From Mycobacterium sp. 1164966.3 (lineage in GTDB: Bacteria; Actinomycetota; Actinomycetes; Mycobacteriales; Mycobacteriaceae), in the NCBI RefSeq assembly GCF_001665395.1, contig NZ_LZSG01000005.1, positions 186,001 to 250,000 of the forward strand: 64,000 nt of DNA. The letters run 5' to 3'. Shown one piece after another: positions 24,433-33,269 of this stretch. The notes beneath the pieces are model-generated. The model did not search any database and had not been told where the DNA came from. It saw nothing but the letters and a program-made list of their open reading frames with translations. How positions within the stretch are numbered: the first letter of the stretch is position 1; each line of letters opens with the position of its first letter. The position numbers and the translations under genes were made by a program.

Positions 24433-25242
24433 ATGGCCGCAGAACTGTCGGGCGCGTGGAACTTCCGCGACGTCGCGGAAAGCACCGGGGCGCTGCGTCC
24501 GGGACGGCTGTTCCGGTCCAGCGAGCTGAGTCGCCTCGACGACGACGGCAGGGCGGCACTGCGCCGCCTGGGCATCACCGACGTCGCCGACCTACGCGCG
24601 GCCCGGGAGGTTGCGCGCCGCGGCCCCGGGCGCGTTCCCGACACTGTCGACATCCACCTGTTGCCGCTGCCCGATCTCGGCGACAAGGAGCCGACGGACG
24701 AGGAAGCGCCACACGAGCGGGCATTCCAGAAACTGCTGACCGAAAGCCCTGACGACGAACCGCTCGGCGAAGCCGCCGCGCGGCACATGACCAACGAATA
24801 CCGCGGCTTTCCCACCCGCAACGGCGCCCAACGCGCGGTGCACCGCGTCATCACGCTGCTGGCCGCCGGACGGCCGGTGCTCACGCACTGCTTCGCGGGC
24901 AAGGACCGCACCGGCTTCGTGGTTGCGACGGTGCTGGAAGCGATCGGCGTCGACCGGGACGCCATTGCCGCCGACTACCTGCGCAGCAACGACGCGGTAC
25001 CGCAACTGCGCAGCCAGATCACCGAGATGATCCGGCAACGCTCAGACACCGAATTGACCCCCGAGGTAATCAAGTTCACCGAGGCCCGACTCTCCGACGA
25101 GGTCCTTGGGGTCCGCGAGGAGTACCTGCTCGCCGCGCGGGAAGCGATCGATCAGTCCTACGGATCGCTGGACAACTATCTGCGCGACGCAGGCGTCAGC
25201 GAAGCCGACATCGACCGGCTTCGCCGCGCCCTGCTCGCCTGA
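24433..25242 (+). CDS. ptbB: Protein tyrosine phosphatase PtpB/PtbB
   Basis: A 269-residue phosphatase with the full active-site loop HCFAGKDRTG; the nucleophile is Cys153. The N-terminus GAWNFRDVAESTGALRPGRLFRSSELSRL is the usual PtpB opening, and a DLRAAREVARRGPGRVPD block follows near 55-70. M. tuberculosis PtpB is secreted into macrophages without a signal peptide and dephosphorylates Tyr/Ser/Thr and phosphoinositides; none is seen here either. ATG follows the fadE2 stop by one base. The end faces the SDR gene with only three bases between stops. Confidence 0.95.
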   Translation: MAAELSGAWNFRDVAESTGALRPGRLFRSSELSRLDDDGRAALRRLGITDVADLRAAREVARRGPGRVPDTVDIHLLPLPDLGDKEPTDEEAPHERAFQKLLTESPDDEPLGEAAARHMTNEYRGFPTRNGAQRAVHRVITLLAAGRPVLTHCFAGKDRTGFVVATVLEAIGVDRDAIAADYLRSNDAVPQLRSQITEMIRQRSDTELTPEVIKFTEARLSDEVLGVREEYLLAAREAIDQSYGSLDNYLRDAGVSEADIDRLRRALLA

Positions 25243-25245
25243 GCT

Positions 25246-26106
25246 CTACAGCTTGAAGCCGGCCTTCTCGGCCTTCGACAGGTCGGTGATCTCAGCCCAA
25301 CGCTCGGCGACGTCCGCCACCGACGGCGGCTTGTCGAAGTTGGCGCCCGGGTTCTGGAAGAGGGCCACGCGCTGCACCTTGCCGCCACCCACGACGAAGA
25401 CGGATCCGTTGTCGTCGGATTCCTCGGTGCACAGGTAGGCGACCACCGGTGCCACGAACTCCGGCGTGAGTTTCTCCAGCGCCTCGGGCGGAAGAATGTC
25501 CTCGGTCATCCTGGTGGCCGCGACCGGGGCGAGGGCGTTGGCGTGGATGTTGTATTTGGCCCCCTCCAGCGCCAGCGTGTTGATCAGGCCGACCAGCCCG
25601 AGTTTCGCTGCGCCGTAATTGGTTTGACCGAAGTTGCCGAACAACCCGCTGGTGGAGGTGGCCACCACCACCCGGCCGAAACTCTGCTCCCGAAAGTGCG
25701 GCCAGGCCGCCCGGATTACGTTGTATCCGCCGTACAGGTGCACCTTGAGCACCGCGTCCCAGTTCTCCGACGTCATCTTGTGGAAGGTGCCGTCGCGCAG
25801 GATGCCGGCGTTGCTCACCACACCATGGACCGCACCGAACTCGTCGAGCGCGGTCTTGATGATGTTGGCCGCGCCGTCTTCCTCGGCGACGCTGTCGTAG
25901 TTGGCCACCGCCCGGCCACCCGCATCGCGGATCTCGGCGACGACGTGGTCGGCCATGGCCGAACCGGCGCCGGTGCCGTCGCGGGCCCCGCCGAGGTCGT
26001 TAACGACGACGCTGGCGCCCTCCCGGGCGAGGGTGAGGGCGTAGTCACGCCCCAGTCCCCCGCCGGCTCCGGTGACGACGACGACACGATCCTGCACTCC
26101 GGGCAT
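25246..26106 (-). CDS. SDR, hydroxyacyl-CoA dehydrogenase-like (Rv0148-like)
   Basis: A 286-residue SDR similar to the 3-hydroxyacyl-CoA dehydrogenase domain of peroxisomal multifunctional enzyme 2. It has TGAGGGLGRDYALTLAREGASVVVNDLGG, SNAGILRDGTFHKM, and YGAAK with the catalytic Tyr and Lys. The insert ARDGTGAGSAMADHVVAEIRDAGGRAVANYDSV is typical of MFE-2-like SDRs. It probably oxidises (3R)-hydroxyacyl-CoA. The C-terminal 50 residues (NPGANFDKPPSVADVAERWAEITDL) extend beyond the core SDR fold. An aldehyde dehydrogenase gene lies 81 bases upstream on the same strand. Confidence 0.92.
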   Translation of the reverse strand: MPGVQDRVVVVTGAGGGLGRDYALTLAREGASVVVNDLGGARDGTGAGSAMADHVVAEIRDAGGRAVANYDSVAEEDGAANIIKTALDEFGAVHGVVSNAGILRDGTFHKMTSENWDAVLKVHLYGGYNVIRAAWPHFREQSFGRVVVATSTSGLFGNFGQTNYGAAKLGLVGLINTLALEGAKYNIHANALAPVAATRMTEDILPPEALEKLTPEFVAPVVAYLCTEESDDNGSVFVVGGGKVQRVALFQNPGANFDKPPSVADVAERWAEITDLSKAEKAGFKL

Positions 26107-26187
26107 AAAGATTCCTTCCTGAATGGGGTTCGGAGAACTTGAAAACGACTGCCGGCACCGGCCTCAGAACAACTGGCCGGGCTGCCG

Positions 26188-27645
26188 TCAGAACAGCCGA
26201 CGAGCCAGCTTGAGGGCCCGCTCGGTGTACGGCGGGTAGAGCATGCTCGAGAAGTCCGGCCGGGTCGGCTTGGTCAGTACCGACTTGCGGTGGCTGAACT
26301 CGTCGAAGCCCCACTTGCCGTGGTAGGCGCCCATGCCCGACGGCCCGACGCCGCCGAACGGCAGCTTGGCCGTCGACACTTGGAACGCAAGGTGGTTGAC
26401 CAGCATGCCGCCCGCCGACACCTCCTTGATCACCCGTTCCCGGGTTTCCCGTGACTTGGTGAACACGTAGGCCGACAGCGGCTTGGCCCGCGCGTTGATG
26501 AAAGCTATTGCCTCGTCCAGGGATTTGACGGTGAGCACCGGCAGGATCGGCCCGAAGATCTCGTTTTTCATCAGCGGGCCCTCCGGGTCGGGGTCGACGA
26601 CCACGGTCGGCTGGATGCGCAGACTGGACGCGTCGGACTTGCCGCCCACGGCCACTTTGCTTTTCCCGTCTTTCTCGGCTTCCGAGATGTAACTACTGAG
26701 GCGGTCGAACTGGCGTTGGTTGACGATGCGCATCCCGCTCGGGTCGTCCTTGGACCGGAACTTGGTGAGGGCGGCGCCGATCTTCTCGACGAGCTCGTCG
26801 CGAATGGTCGCGTCGGCCAGCACGTAGTCGGGCGCCACACAGGTCTGCCCGGCGTTCATGATCTTGATCCAGGCGATGCGCTTGGCCGCGACATCGACGT
26901 CGGCGTCGGCGGCCACGATCACCGGGCTCTTGCCGCCGAGTTCGAGGGTGACCGGCGTCAAATGCGACGCCGCGCCTTCGTAGACCTTGCGGCCGATCTC
27001 GGTGCCGCCGGTGAACATGACGCGGTCCATGCCCTGCGCGATGAGTTCCTGACTCACCATGCCGTCGCCTTCGACCACCGCGATGGCGTCCTTGTCGAGA
27101 TAGCGAGGCACCAGTTCGGCCATCAGCCGCGACGACGCCGGGGCGATTTCGGAAGGCTTGAGCACGACGGCATTTCCGGCGGCGATCGCCCCGACCGCCG
27201 GGCCCAGCGTCAGGTAGAACGGGTAATTCCACGCGCCGATGATCAGTACGGTGCCGTAGGGCTCGTACTCGATCCAACCGCGACCGGGCAGTTGGGGGAC
27301 TTCGAGCAGCAGGTACTTGCGACGCGTCCACTTGCGCAGCTTCTTGGCGGCGTACTTCGCTTCGGCCACCGTGCCCGCGACGTCGGCGATGAACGCCTCA
27401 GCCGCATTGCGGTCCAGGTCTTCGGCGAGTGCCTTGGCGATCGCGTCCTCGTTCTCCTCCATCAACTTCGCCAGCTGCAGCAACTGCTGCTTGCGCCACT
27501 CGATGTTGCGGGTGCGCCCGCTGGCGAAAGTCTTTCGGAGCCGAGCAACCGTCGCGGCGATCTCGCTCGTTTCAGGTGAACCGTTTGCGGCGGCAGCCTC
27601 GCCCTCGGCTTCCTGGGCCTTCGGTGTAACCGATTCGGTAGTCAT
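26188..27645 (-). CDS. Aldehyde dehydrogenase family protein (Rv0147-like)
   Basis: A 485-residue class-3-type aldehyde dehydrogenase. Markers are GAWNYPFYLTLGPAVGAIAAGNAVVLKPSE, FTGGTEIGRKVYEGAA, the general base Glu in TLELGGKSP and the nucleophile Cys in NAGQTCVAPDYV. The C-terminus PYTERALKLARRLF is hydrophobic/basic as in fatty-aldehyde dehydrogenases that touch membranes. ATG at 27645 has GGGAAG upstream; an ORF extension to 27702 is judged too long. It oxidises aldehydes, probably lipid-derived, with NAD(P)+. It shares its strand with the SDR downstream and may form an operon. Confidence 0.93.
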   Translation of the reverse strand: MTTESVTPKAQEAEGEAAAANGSPETSEIAATVARLRKTFASGRTRNIEWRKQQLLQLAKLMEENEDAIAKALAEDLDRNAAEAFIADVAGTVAEAKYAAKKLRKWTRRKYLLLEVPQLPGRGWIEYEPYGTVLIIGAWNYPFYLTLGPAVGAIAAGNAVVLKPSEIAPASSRLMAELVPRYLDKDAIAVVEGDGMVSQELIAQGMDRVMFTGGTEIGRKVYEGAASHLTPVTLELGGKSPVIVAADADVDVAAKRIAWIKIMNAGQTCVAPDYVLADATIRDELVEKIGAALTKFRSKDDPSGMRIVNQRQFDRLSSYISEAEKDGKSKVAVGGKSDASSLRIQPTVVVDPDPEGPLMKNEIFGPILPVLTVKSLDEAIAFINARAKPLSAYVFTKSRETRERVIKEVSAGGMLVNHLAFQVSTAKLPFGGVGPSGMGAYHGKWGFDEFSHRKSVLTKPTRPDFSSMLYPPYTERALKLARRLF

Positions 27646-27775
27646 CGTCGTCTTCCCTTCTCGGACCTCGCCGGAAGTGCCCGCGCTTGTCCACGCCGTC
27701 ACACATCGGTGATAACCGCGATCCTAACCATCCGGTTGGGAGAGCAGTAGGGAAGATCCGCCGCTGGCTTGCGCT

Positions 27776-28741
<966 letters not shown>

Positions 28742-28825
28742 TCAGCCAGCCGATATACCCGCCGGCGACTGGCGACTATGGTACCCGAATAAGTTAGGTA
28801 AGCTATGTGCTTTAGGCAACAGTTC

Positions 28826-29461
28826 TTAGGTAACACGACGCCAGAGTTGGCCGGCGAGCAGCTCCTGCAGGGAGCGGATGACGGCGTCCATCTCATGACG
28901 GGCGCGAAGAAATCCGGCATAGAATCCGACGCCGCAAAGCACCATGAGCAACGTCTCGGTCAACGTCGAGACATCGGTATCGGCAACAAGCTCGCCGCGC
29001 TCGATCGCGTCGTTCACCATCCACGTCAAAAACTCCCGGCTGATTTCCACCGGATCATTTCCATCGCGGCTCAATTCCGGATGCCGTTGCGACTCCATTA
29101 CGGAAGTGACCAAAAACGCCGCCGTGGCCGGCAGTTTGGCTTCCGCGTGCAGGGTTTCAGATAGAAACGCAGAAAGCCGACCCATCATGGTGTTCGCGCT
29201 ACGTGCTCGGTCGATTCCAGCCTTGACGACCAGTTCGTTCGTTTGGTTTACCACCTCTCGGTAAAGCACCCGCTTGCTCGAGAAGTAATGGTTGATCGCC
29301 GGCCGGGTCAGATCGGCGCGCACCGCGATGGCCTGGAACGTAGCGCCGTCGTAACCGTGCTCGCTGAACACCTGACGAGCCGCGTTCATGATGCGCTTTC
29401 GCGTCTCGTCCGCCTTGGCTGCGGGAGGACGACCGGGCCGGCGACTCGCCGGAGGCGGCAT
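28826..29461 (-). CDS. TetR family regulator downstream of pirin (Rv0144-like)
   Basis: A TetR protein of 211 residues from ATG 29461 (MPPPASRRPGRPP). The helix-turn-helix lies at about 25-70 (RIMNAARQVFSEHGYDGATFQAIAVRADLTRPAINHYFSSK in outline). The start is unusual. The pirin/TetR junction, including stop codon, ribosome site and start, occurs three times in tandem, leaving two 8-codon mini-ORFs before the true start. An unbroken frame also runs from GTG 29530 and would add 23 repeat-coded residues. ATG 29461 with GAGGAG upstream is preferred. Likely autoregulates the pirin-TetR operon. Confidence 0.88.
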   Translation of the reverse strand: MPPPASRRPGRPPAAKADETRKRIMNAARQVFSEHGYDGATFQAIAVRADLTRPAINHYFSSKRVLYREVVNQTNELVVKAGIDRARSANTMMGRLSAFLSETLHAEAKLPATAAFLVTSVMESQRHPELSRDGNDPVEISREFLTWMVNDAIERGELVADTDVSTLTETLLMVLCGVGFYAGFLRARHEMDAVIRSLQELLAGQLWRRVT

Positions 29462-29520
29462 TACTGACTCCTCGCCGGAGGCGGCACTTACTGACTCCTC
29501 GCCGGAGGCGACATTACTGA
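29445..29520 (-). repeat. Tandem triplication of the pirin-TetR gene junction
   Basis: Three direct copies of 26, 27 and 23 bases, each reading TCAGTAA(G)TG then a CCGCCTCCGGCGAG-type block. On the minus strand copy 1 holds the pirin stop TAA (29516-29514) overlapping an ATG. Copy 2 holds TAA then GTG at 29487. Copy 3 holds TAA overlapping the TetR ATG at 29461. Each repeat supplies GAGGAG to the next start. The two mini-ORFs encode MSPPARSQ and V/MPPPARSQ. Confidence 0.88.
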
Positions 29521-30506
29521 ATTGTGCCACCCCGGCGGTGCGGCATCAGCGCATTCGGCGGGACATGACCGAATTTGCCGGCCCGGTAGTCCTCGAGGGC
29601 CTCGATCACTTCTGTTCGGGAATTCATCACGAAAGGCCCGTAGTGAAACACTGGCTCCCGAATTGGTTGCCCGCCCAGGATCAGCACATCAATGGCTGTC
29701 GTGCGGTAAGAATCCTGCGTCGGCTCGGCGGCCACGGTAATCCGGTCACCGGGGCCGAGGACTGCCAACTGACCCTGACGAATCGGGTGCCCGACCGGGC
29801 CGATGTGGCCGCGTCCGGACAAGACGTAAACCAGTGCGTTGAAGTCGCGCTGCCACGGGATGTTCAGCCGCGCCCCGTTTTGAATCGTGGCGTGCGCCAG
29901 TGTGATTGGCGTGTGGGTGATCCCGGGTCCGCGATGACCGTCGATCTCACCTGCGATGACGCGTATCAAGGCTCCGCCGTCGCCGGACGAGAGCAGCTTG
30001 ACGTCGTTGCCCTCGATCGCCTGATATCGCGGGGTCGCGAACTTATCCGCCTTGGGGAGGTTGACCCAGAGCTGAATGCCGTGGAAGACGCCGCCGCTTT
30101 CGACCAGTTCGGCGGGCGGAGTCTCGATGTGCAGGATCCCCGAACCGGCGGTCATCCACTGCGTTGCGCCGTCGGTGATCAATCCGCCCCCGCCGTGGGA
30201 GTCCTGGTGTGCGAACTTCCCGTCGATCATGTAGGTCACGGTTTCGAAGCCACGGTGTGGATGCCAGTCGGTGCCCCGCGGCTCCCCCGGCTCGTACTCC
30301 ACCTCGCCCATCTGGTCCATGTGCACAAACGGGTCCAGTGCGGCGGCGCTGACTCCGGCGAATGCCCGGACGACCGGGAAGCCCTCGCCCTCGTAGCCTC
30401 GCGGTCCGGTCGTCACGGATCGCACCGGCCGCTCGGTGTCGGCGGGGCCGGGATCGCCGACCTTCGGCAATGTCAGGGTGTTGGCGGCAACTGCAGGCAT
30501 ATCCAT
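29514..30506 (-). CDS. Pirin family protein
   Basis: A 330-residue double-cupin pirin. The N-terminal cupin has PHRGFETVTYMIDGKFAHQDSHGGGGLITDGATQWMTAGSGILHIE in outline; the His and Glu residues of this stretch are the family metal ligands. The second cupin follows at about 180-300. Some bacterial pirins act as quercetin dioxygenases, others as redox-sensing co-regulators; the role here is open. It begins near the CCGGT/ACCGG palindrome at 30525-30537 and reads directly into the TetR gene through the triplicated junction. ATG at 30506 is used; ATG 30500 is possible. Confidence 0.92.
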   Translation of the reverse strand: MDMPAVAANTLTLPKVGDPGPADTERPVRSVTTGPRGYEGEGFPVVRAFAGVSAAALDPFVHMDQMGEVEYEPGEPRGTDWHPHRGFETVTYMIDGKFAHQDSHGGGGLITDGATQWMTAGSGILHIETPPAELVESGGVFHGIQLWVNLPKADKFATPRYQAIEGNDVKLLSSGDGGALIRVIAGEIDGHRGPGITHTPITLAHATIQNGARLNIPWQRDFNALVYVLSGRGHIGPVGHPIRQGQLAVLGPGDRITVAAEPTQDSYRTTAIDVLILGGQPIREPVFHYGPFVMNSRTEVIEALEDYRAGKFGHVPPNALMPHRRGGTIQ

Positions 30507-30524
30507 CTTCCATTCCTAGAGTTA

Positions 30525-30537
30525 CCGGTATAACCGG
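30525..30537. promoter_or_regulatory. Palindrome CCGGT-ATA-ACCGG before the pirin-TetR operon
   Basis: A perfect 5-3-5 inverted repeat 19 bases upstream of the pirin ATG. The TetR protein encoded in the same operon is the obvious candidate binder. The rest of the 30538-30729 gap shows only short GC hairpins near the dps end. Confidence 0.45.
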
Positions 30538-30729
30538 ACCGCAGTCCGATTATTCCCAGAGGCCTCTAGAACCCCGCGTGGAAACACATCAGCCACATCA
30601 GTCCCCCAGGATGGGGGCTAGGCGACCTTAGAACTTGATATATCACCCGCGATAGCGCATTCCAGGATCGTCAAATGGTTCCGTGCTTGGTACCAGAGTG
30701 ACGGATGTGACAGTGTTTACGCCGACCGG

Positions 30730-31287
30730 CTATGACCTGCGTCGCGCGGTCTTAGCGGTCTTCGCAGCACTGCGCTCGGTGGACTTGCCGGCATGGGCCA
30801 ATTTTCCGCCGGCGCTTTCCAGATGCGCGCGGACGAACCATTGGAACTGCTCCAGATGCCCGGCGTGGTCGATCAGGATGTCCTGCGTGACCGGATCGAG
30901 TTCCTCGGTCTCCTCGATCGCCTTGCGAATGTCTTCGATGACCCCGGTGTAGACCAGGTCCAGCGCGGCCAGATGAGCCTCCACTGTGTCACGGCCGACG
31001 GAATAGTCGTCCCAAGCACGATCCTTGATGATCGCGCCGGGGGTGCCCTGGGGCGACGCGCCCAGCGCGGCTATCCGCTCGGCGACCTCGTCGGCGTACC
31101 CGCGCACCGCCTCGACTTGCGGGTCGATCATCTCGTGCACACCGATGAAGTTCGGACCCACCACGTTCCAGTGAATGTGCTTCAGCGTGAGATGTAGATC
31201 GTTGTATGTGCTCAGCTGCTTCTGCAGTAGTTCCGCGAGCTGCGCTCCCTGCTTATCGGTCAATCCCGGAATGGTGAACTGCGCCAT
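30730..31287 (-). CDS. dps: Dps family ferritin-like DNA-binding protein
   Basis: A 185-residue Dps protein. The ferroxidase-site helix is HLTLKHIHWNVVGPNFIGVHEMID (residues about 32-55), followed by DEVAERIAALGASPQGTPGAI. The last 25 residues are rich in Lys, Arg and Ala (STERSAAKTAKTARRRS), a DNA-binding tail like that of M. smegmatis Dps1. Dodecamers store iron as oxide, quench peroxide and compact DNA in stationary phase. A SigF-like promoter lies upstream (31329-31353). From memory M. tuberculosis lacks a dps gene, so this is an addition relative to that genome. Confidence 0.95.
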   Translation of the reverse strand: MAQFTIPGLTDKQGAQLAELLQKQLSTYNDLHLTLKHIHWNVVGPNFIGVHEMIDPQVEAVRGYADEVAERIAALGASPQGTPGAIIKDRAWDDYSVGRDTVEAHLAALDLVYTGVIEDIRKAIEETEELDPVTQDILIDHAGHLEQFQWFVRAHLESAGGKLAHAGKSTERSAAKTAKTARRRS

Positions 31288-31328
31288 CGATTCTCCTGAA
31301 TTCGGATACGGTCACGTCTCCCGACGGG

Positions 31329-31353
31329 TTACCCGATGGACGAAAGCAGAAAC
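31329..31353 (-). promoter_or_regulatory. SigF-like promoter of dps
   Basis: On the minus strand GTTT, then 15 bases, then GGGTAA. This fits the mycobacterial SigF consensus GTTT-N15-17-GGGTA. Predicted transcription start is near 31320, giving a leader of about 33 bases before ATG 31287, which has AGGAGA upstream. Stress-sigma control of dps is known in M. smegmatis. Confidence 0.6.
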
Positions 31354-31364
31354 AACGACGCGCA

Positions 31365-32276
31365 CTAAAGCGAGTGGATGTGCTGCACCGGTAATCGGGC
31401 GCCACGCCGCGGTTCGTAGGCCAGACCACTGACTTCGAGCAACCGCACCACCCGGTGGCGATGCGGTCGCATCGGCTCCAGCAGTTCGAGCATCACGACG
31501 TCGTCAACGGGACGGCCCAGCAGCGTCCAGCCGATCATCTTCGGAATGTGGTAATCGCCCACCGACACAGCGTCGGCGTCGCCGAACGCCCGCTGCGCGG
31601 TCTCGGCCGCGGTCCACGCCCCGACGCCTGGCATTGACTGCAACGCGGCGCGAGCTTGCTCGGCCGGCCATGACACCAGGCGTTCCAGTGATGACGCGCG
31701 ACGTGCACAGCTCACCACGGTCTGCGCGCGTCCGGGGTCCACGTTGGCGCGATGGAACTCCCACGACGGAATGGTTCGCCACACGTCAGCCGAGGGTGGG
31801 ACCCGCATTCCCGCCGGCGCCGGACCCGGCGCGGGCGTTCCGTATTTGGTCACCAGCACCCGCCATGACCGGAACGCGTCGGCGCCCGGCACCCGCTGTT
31901 CGATCACCGCCGGAACGAGAGCTTCCAGCACCCGACCGGTGCGGCCGAGCCGCAGGTGGGGCACCCGCCGGTGCGCGGCCGCGACCGTCGGCTCCCGCGG
32001 CACGAAATCCGAGGCGTCGTCGTCGACACCCAGCAACGCGGGCACGGTCTCCAGGAATTCCTCGGCTCCACCACCCCACGCCTCGCAGTGGGCGGCATTG
32101 GGTGCCGCGCGGCTGATCCGCGCTGCGACGGGCCCGCTGGGCAACAAGCTGGTCCGCCAGATAGTGCCGTCACCGGGCAGCTGAAAGCATGGATCGCGGG
32201 GACCGCGGCGCAGCGGCGCCAACGTATGCCCGAAGCTGGCCGCTCCCGCGAACGTGACGGTGCGCGCGCTCTGCAC
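31365..32276 (-). CDS. AlkA-like DNA-3-methyladenine glycosylase (HhH-GPD), Rv0142-like
   Basis: A protein of 303 residues from GTG 32276. Its C-terminal third has a helix-hairpin-helix followed by the catalytic region: LQSMPGVGAWTAAETAQRAFGDADAVSVGDYHIPKMIG. The Asp of GDYH is the expected AlkA-type catalytic residue. It probably removes alkylated purines in base excision repair. The N-terminal part (RTVTFAGAASFGHTLAPLRRGPRDPC) matches the AlkA_N-like domain loosely. A longer ORF reaches 32480 but would cross the divergent gene's start. GGAG eight bases before the GTG supports this choice. Confidence 0.82.
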   Translation of the reverse strand: MQSARTVTFAGAASFGHTLAPLRRGPRDPCFQLPGDGTIWRTSLLPSGPVAARISRAAPNAAHCEAWGGGAEEFLETVPALLGVDDDASDFVPREPTVAAAHRRVPHLRLGRTGRVLEALVPAVIEQRVPGADAFRSWRVLVTKYGTPAPGPAPAGMRVPPSADVWRTIPSWEFHRANVDPGRAQTVVSCARRASSLERLVSWPAEQARAALQSMPGVGAWTAAETAQRAFGDADAVSVGDYHIPKMIGWTLLGRPVDDVVMLELLEPMRPHRHRVVRLLEVSGLAYEPRRGARLPVQHIHSL

Positions 32277-32331
32277 TCCAATGGCTCCATTTCGATTGAC
32301 CGGCAACAGTCGGCCAAGACAATATTGCGAT

Positions 32332-32727
32332 GTGACGACACCGTTCGATGACCCGCAGGCCGAACTGGCCTGGATGTTCCTGCAGAGCGTGTGCGAGGGC
32401 GGGGATCTGGACGAGGGCTTCGGGCTGCTCAGCGATGACTTCACCTGCTGGAGTCTCGTCACCGGGGTGTCATTCGACAAGGCGACTTTTCGTCAGGCGA
32501 CCGGCCGGCGCATGCAGAGACTCGAGATCAAGATCGAGCTGCTGCGCTGCGTCAACGAGGGCGAGACGGTGGTCATCGAGGCGCAGGTCGAGGGCGTCAG
32601 CATCGACGGCATCCACTACGAGAGCCCGATGGTTTGCATCTTCGAGACCCGCGACGGTCTGATCGTGTCGATGCGGGAATACAGTGACACCCGAGCGCTC
32701 GCGGCAGTGTTTCCCGAGCTGGGTTAG
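32332..32727 (+). CDS. SnoaL/NTF2-like protein (Rv0141c-like)
   Basis: A 131-residue NTF2-fold protein from GTG 32332. It has the LAWMFLQSVCEGGDLDEGFGLLSDDFTCWS opening and a closing FETRDGLIVSMREYSDTRALAAVF typical of limonene-epoxide-hydrolase or ketosteroid-isomerase-like proteins. It starts only 55 bases from the divergent glycosylase start. Its stop codon overlaps the stop of the convergent DUF427 gene by four bases. Function unknown; a small-molecule isomerase or hydrolase is possible. Confidence 0.82.
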   Translation: MTTPFDDPQAELAWMFLQSVCEGGDLDEGFGLLSDDFTCWSLVTGVSFDKATFRQATGRRMQRLEIKIELLRCVNEGETVVIEAQVEGVSIDGIHYESPMVCIFETRDGLIVSMREYSDTRALAAVFPELG

Positions 32728-33104
32728 TCTGCGACGACGCTGATTTCGGCTTTGTCAGGGTAGAAAGCGACGTGCCCGGCAATCGCCGCCACCGCCGGAT
32801 ACGGCTGCTCGTAAGTCCAGATGACATCGTCGACGGTGTCGCCGCCCGAGGTGGTCACACTGTAGTAACTGGCTTCGCCCTTGAAAGGACAATAGGTGCT
32901 GGTGTCCGTGCGGGTCAGCCGCTCCTGTACCACGTCGGCTAACGGAATGTATTGCACCGCAGGCAAAGTGGCCTCTCGCAGCACCAGCGCCGAGATGCTG
33001 TCGGCAACCACCTCGCCGTTGACACGAACCGTGACCCGGCCGTTGGTCGGCTCGATGATGATTGGATGGCCCGCACTGGGCACTTTGATTTCCGGATGGC
33101 TCAT
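32724..33104 (-). CDS. DUF427 domain protein, single-domain form (Rv0140-like)
   Basis: A 126-residue protein consisting of one DUF427 domain. It shows NGRVTVRVNGEVVADSISALVLREATLPAVQYIPLADV, then the hallmark TDTSTYCPFKGEASYYSV and DVIWTYEQPYPAVAAIAGHVAFYPDK. The TxxxYCxxKGxA pattern is shared with the two-domain protein at 6736-7410. The family has no confirmed function. The gene overlaps the end of the convergent NTF2-like gene by four bases. Upstream lies a 55-bp tandem repeat (33122-33236). Confidence 0.92.
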   Translation of the reverse strand: MSHPEIKVPSAGHPIIIEPTNGRVTVRVNGEVVADSISALVLREATLPAVQYIPLADVVQERLTRTDTSTYCPFKGEASYYSVTTSGGDTVDDVIWTYEQPYPAVAAIAGHVAFYPDKAEISVVAD

Positions 33105-33121
33105 GCCTCACCTCTCTCGTT

Positions 33122-33236
33122 GACTGGGTTGGATTGTCCCGCTCTCCTCTGGTCGGAACGGCCCGAATCGTTGCCTGACTAGGTTCGATTGTCCGGCTCC
33201 TCCTCGGGCCTAAAAGGCCCGCATCGTCGCCAGACT
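33122..33236. repeat. Tandem imperfect 55-56 bp repeat
   Basis: Two full units and the start of a third, each opening GACT(A/G)GGTT(C/G). Unit one starts at 33122, unit two at 33177, unit three at 33233. Each full unit contains GATTGTCC, a run of CTCCTC type, and a G/C dyad; in unit two this is a perfect GGGCC-TAAAA-GGCCC hairpin. It fills the gap between the DUF427 start and the methyltransferase end. Confidence 0.7.
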
Positions 33237-33269
33237 AGGTTCAACGCGACCGGACGTCCGGCATTCCCG

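Noticed and set aside
23415-24965. 516-codon minus-strand ORF opposite fadE2 and ptbB
   Set aside because: No family features; both sense-strand genes are certain.
28794-28833. Three TTAGGTAA-like direct words as a possible operator
   Set aside because: The third copy lies in the TetR stop codon region and the spacing is irregular (18 and 14), so this may be chance in an AT-richer gap.
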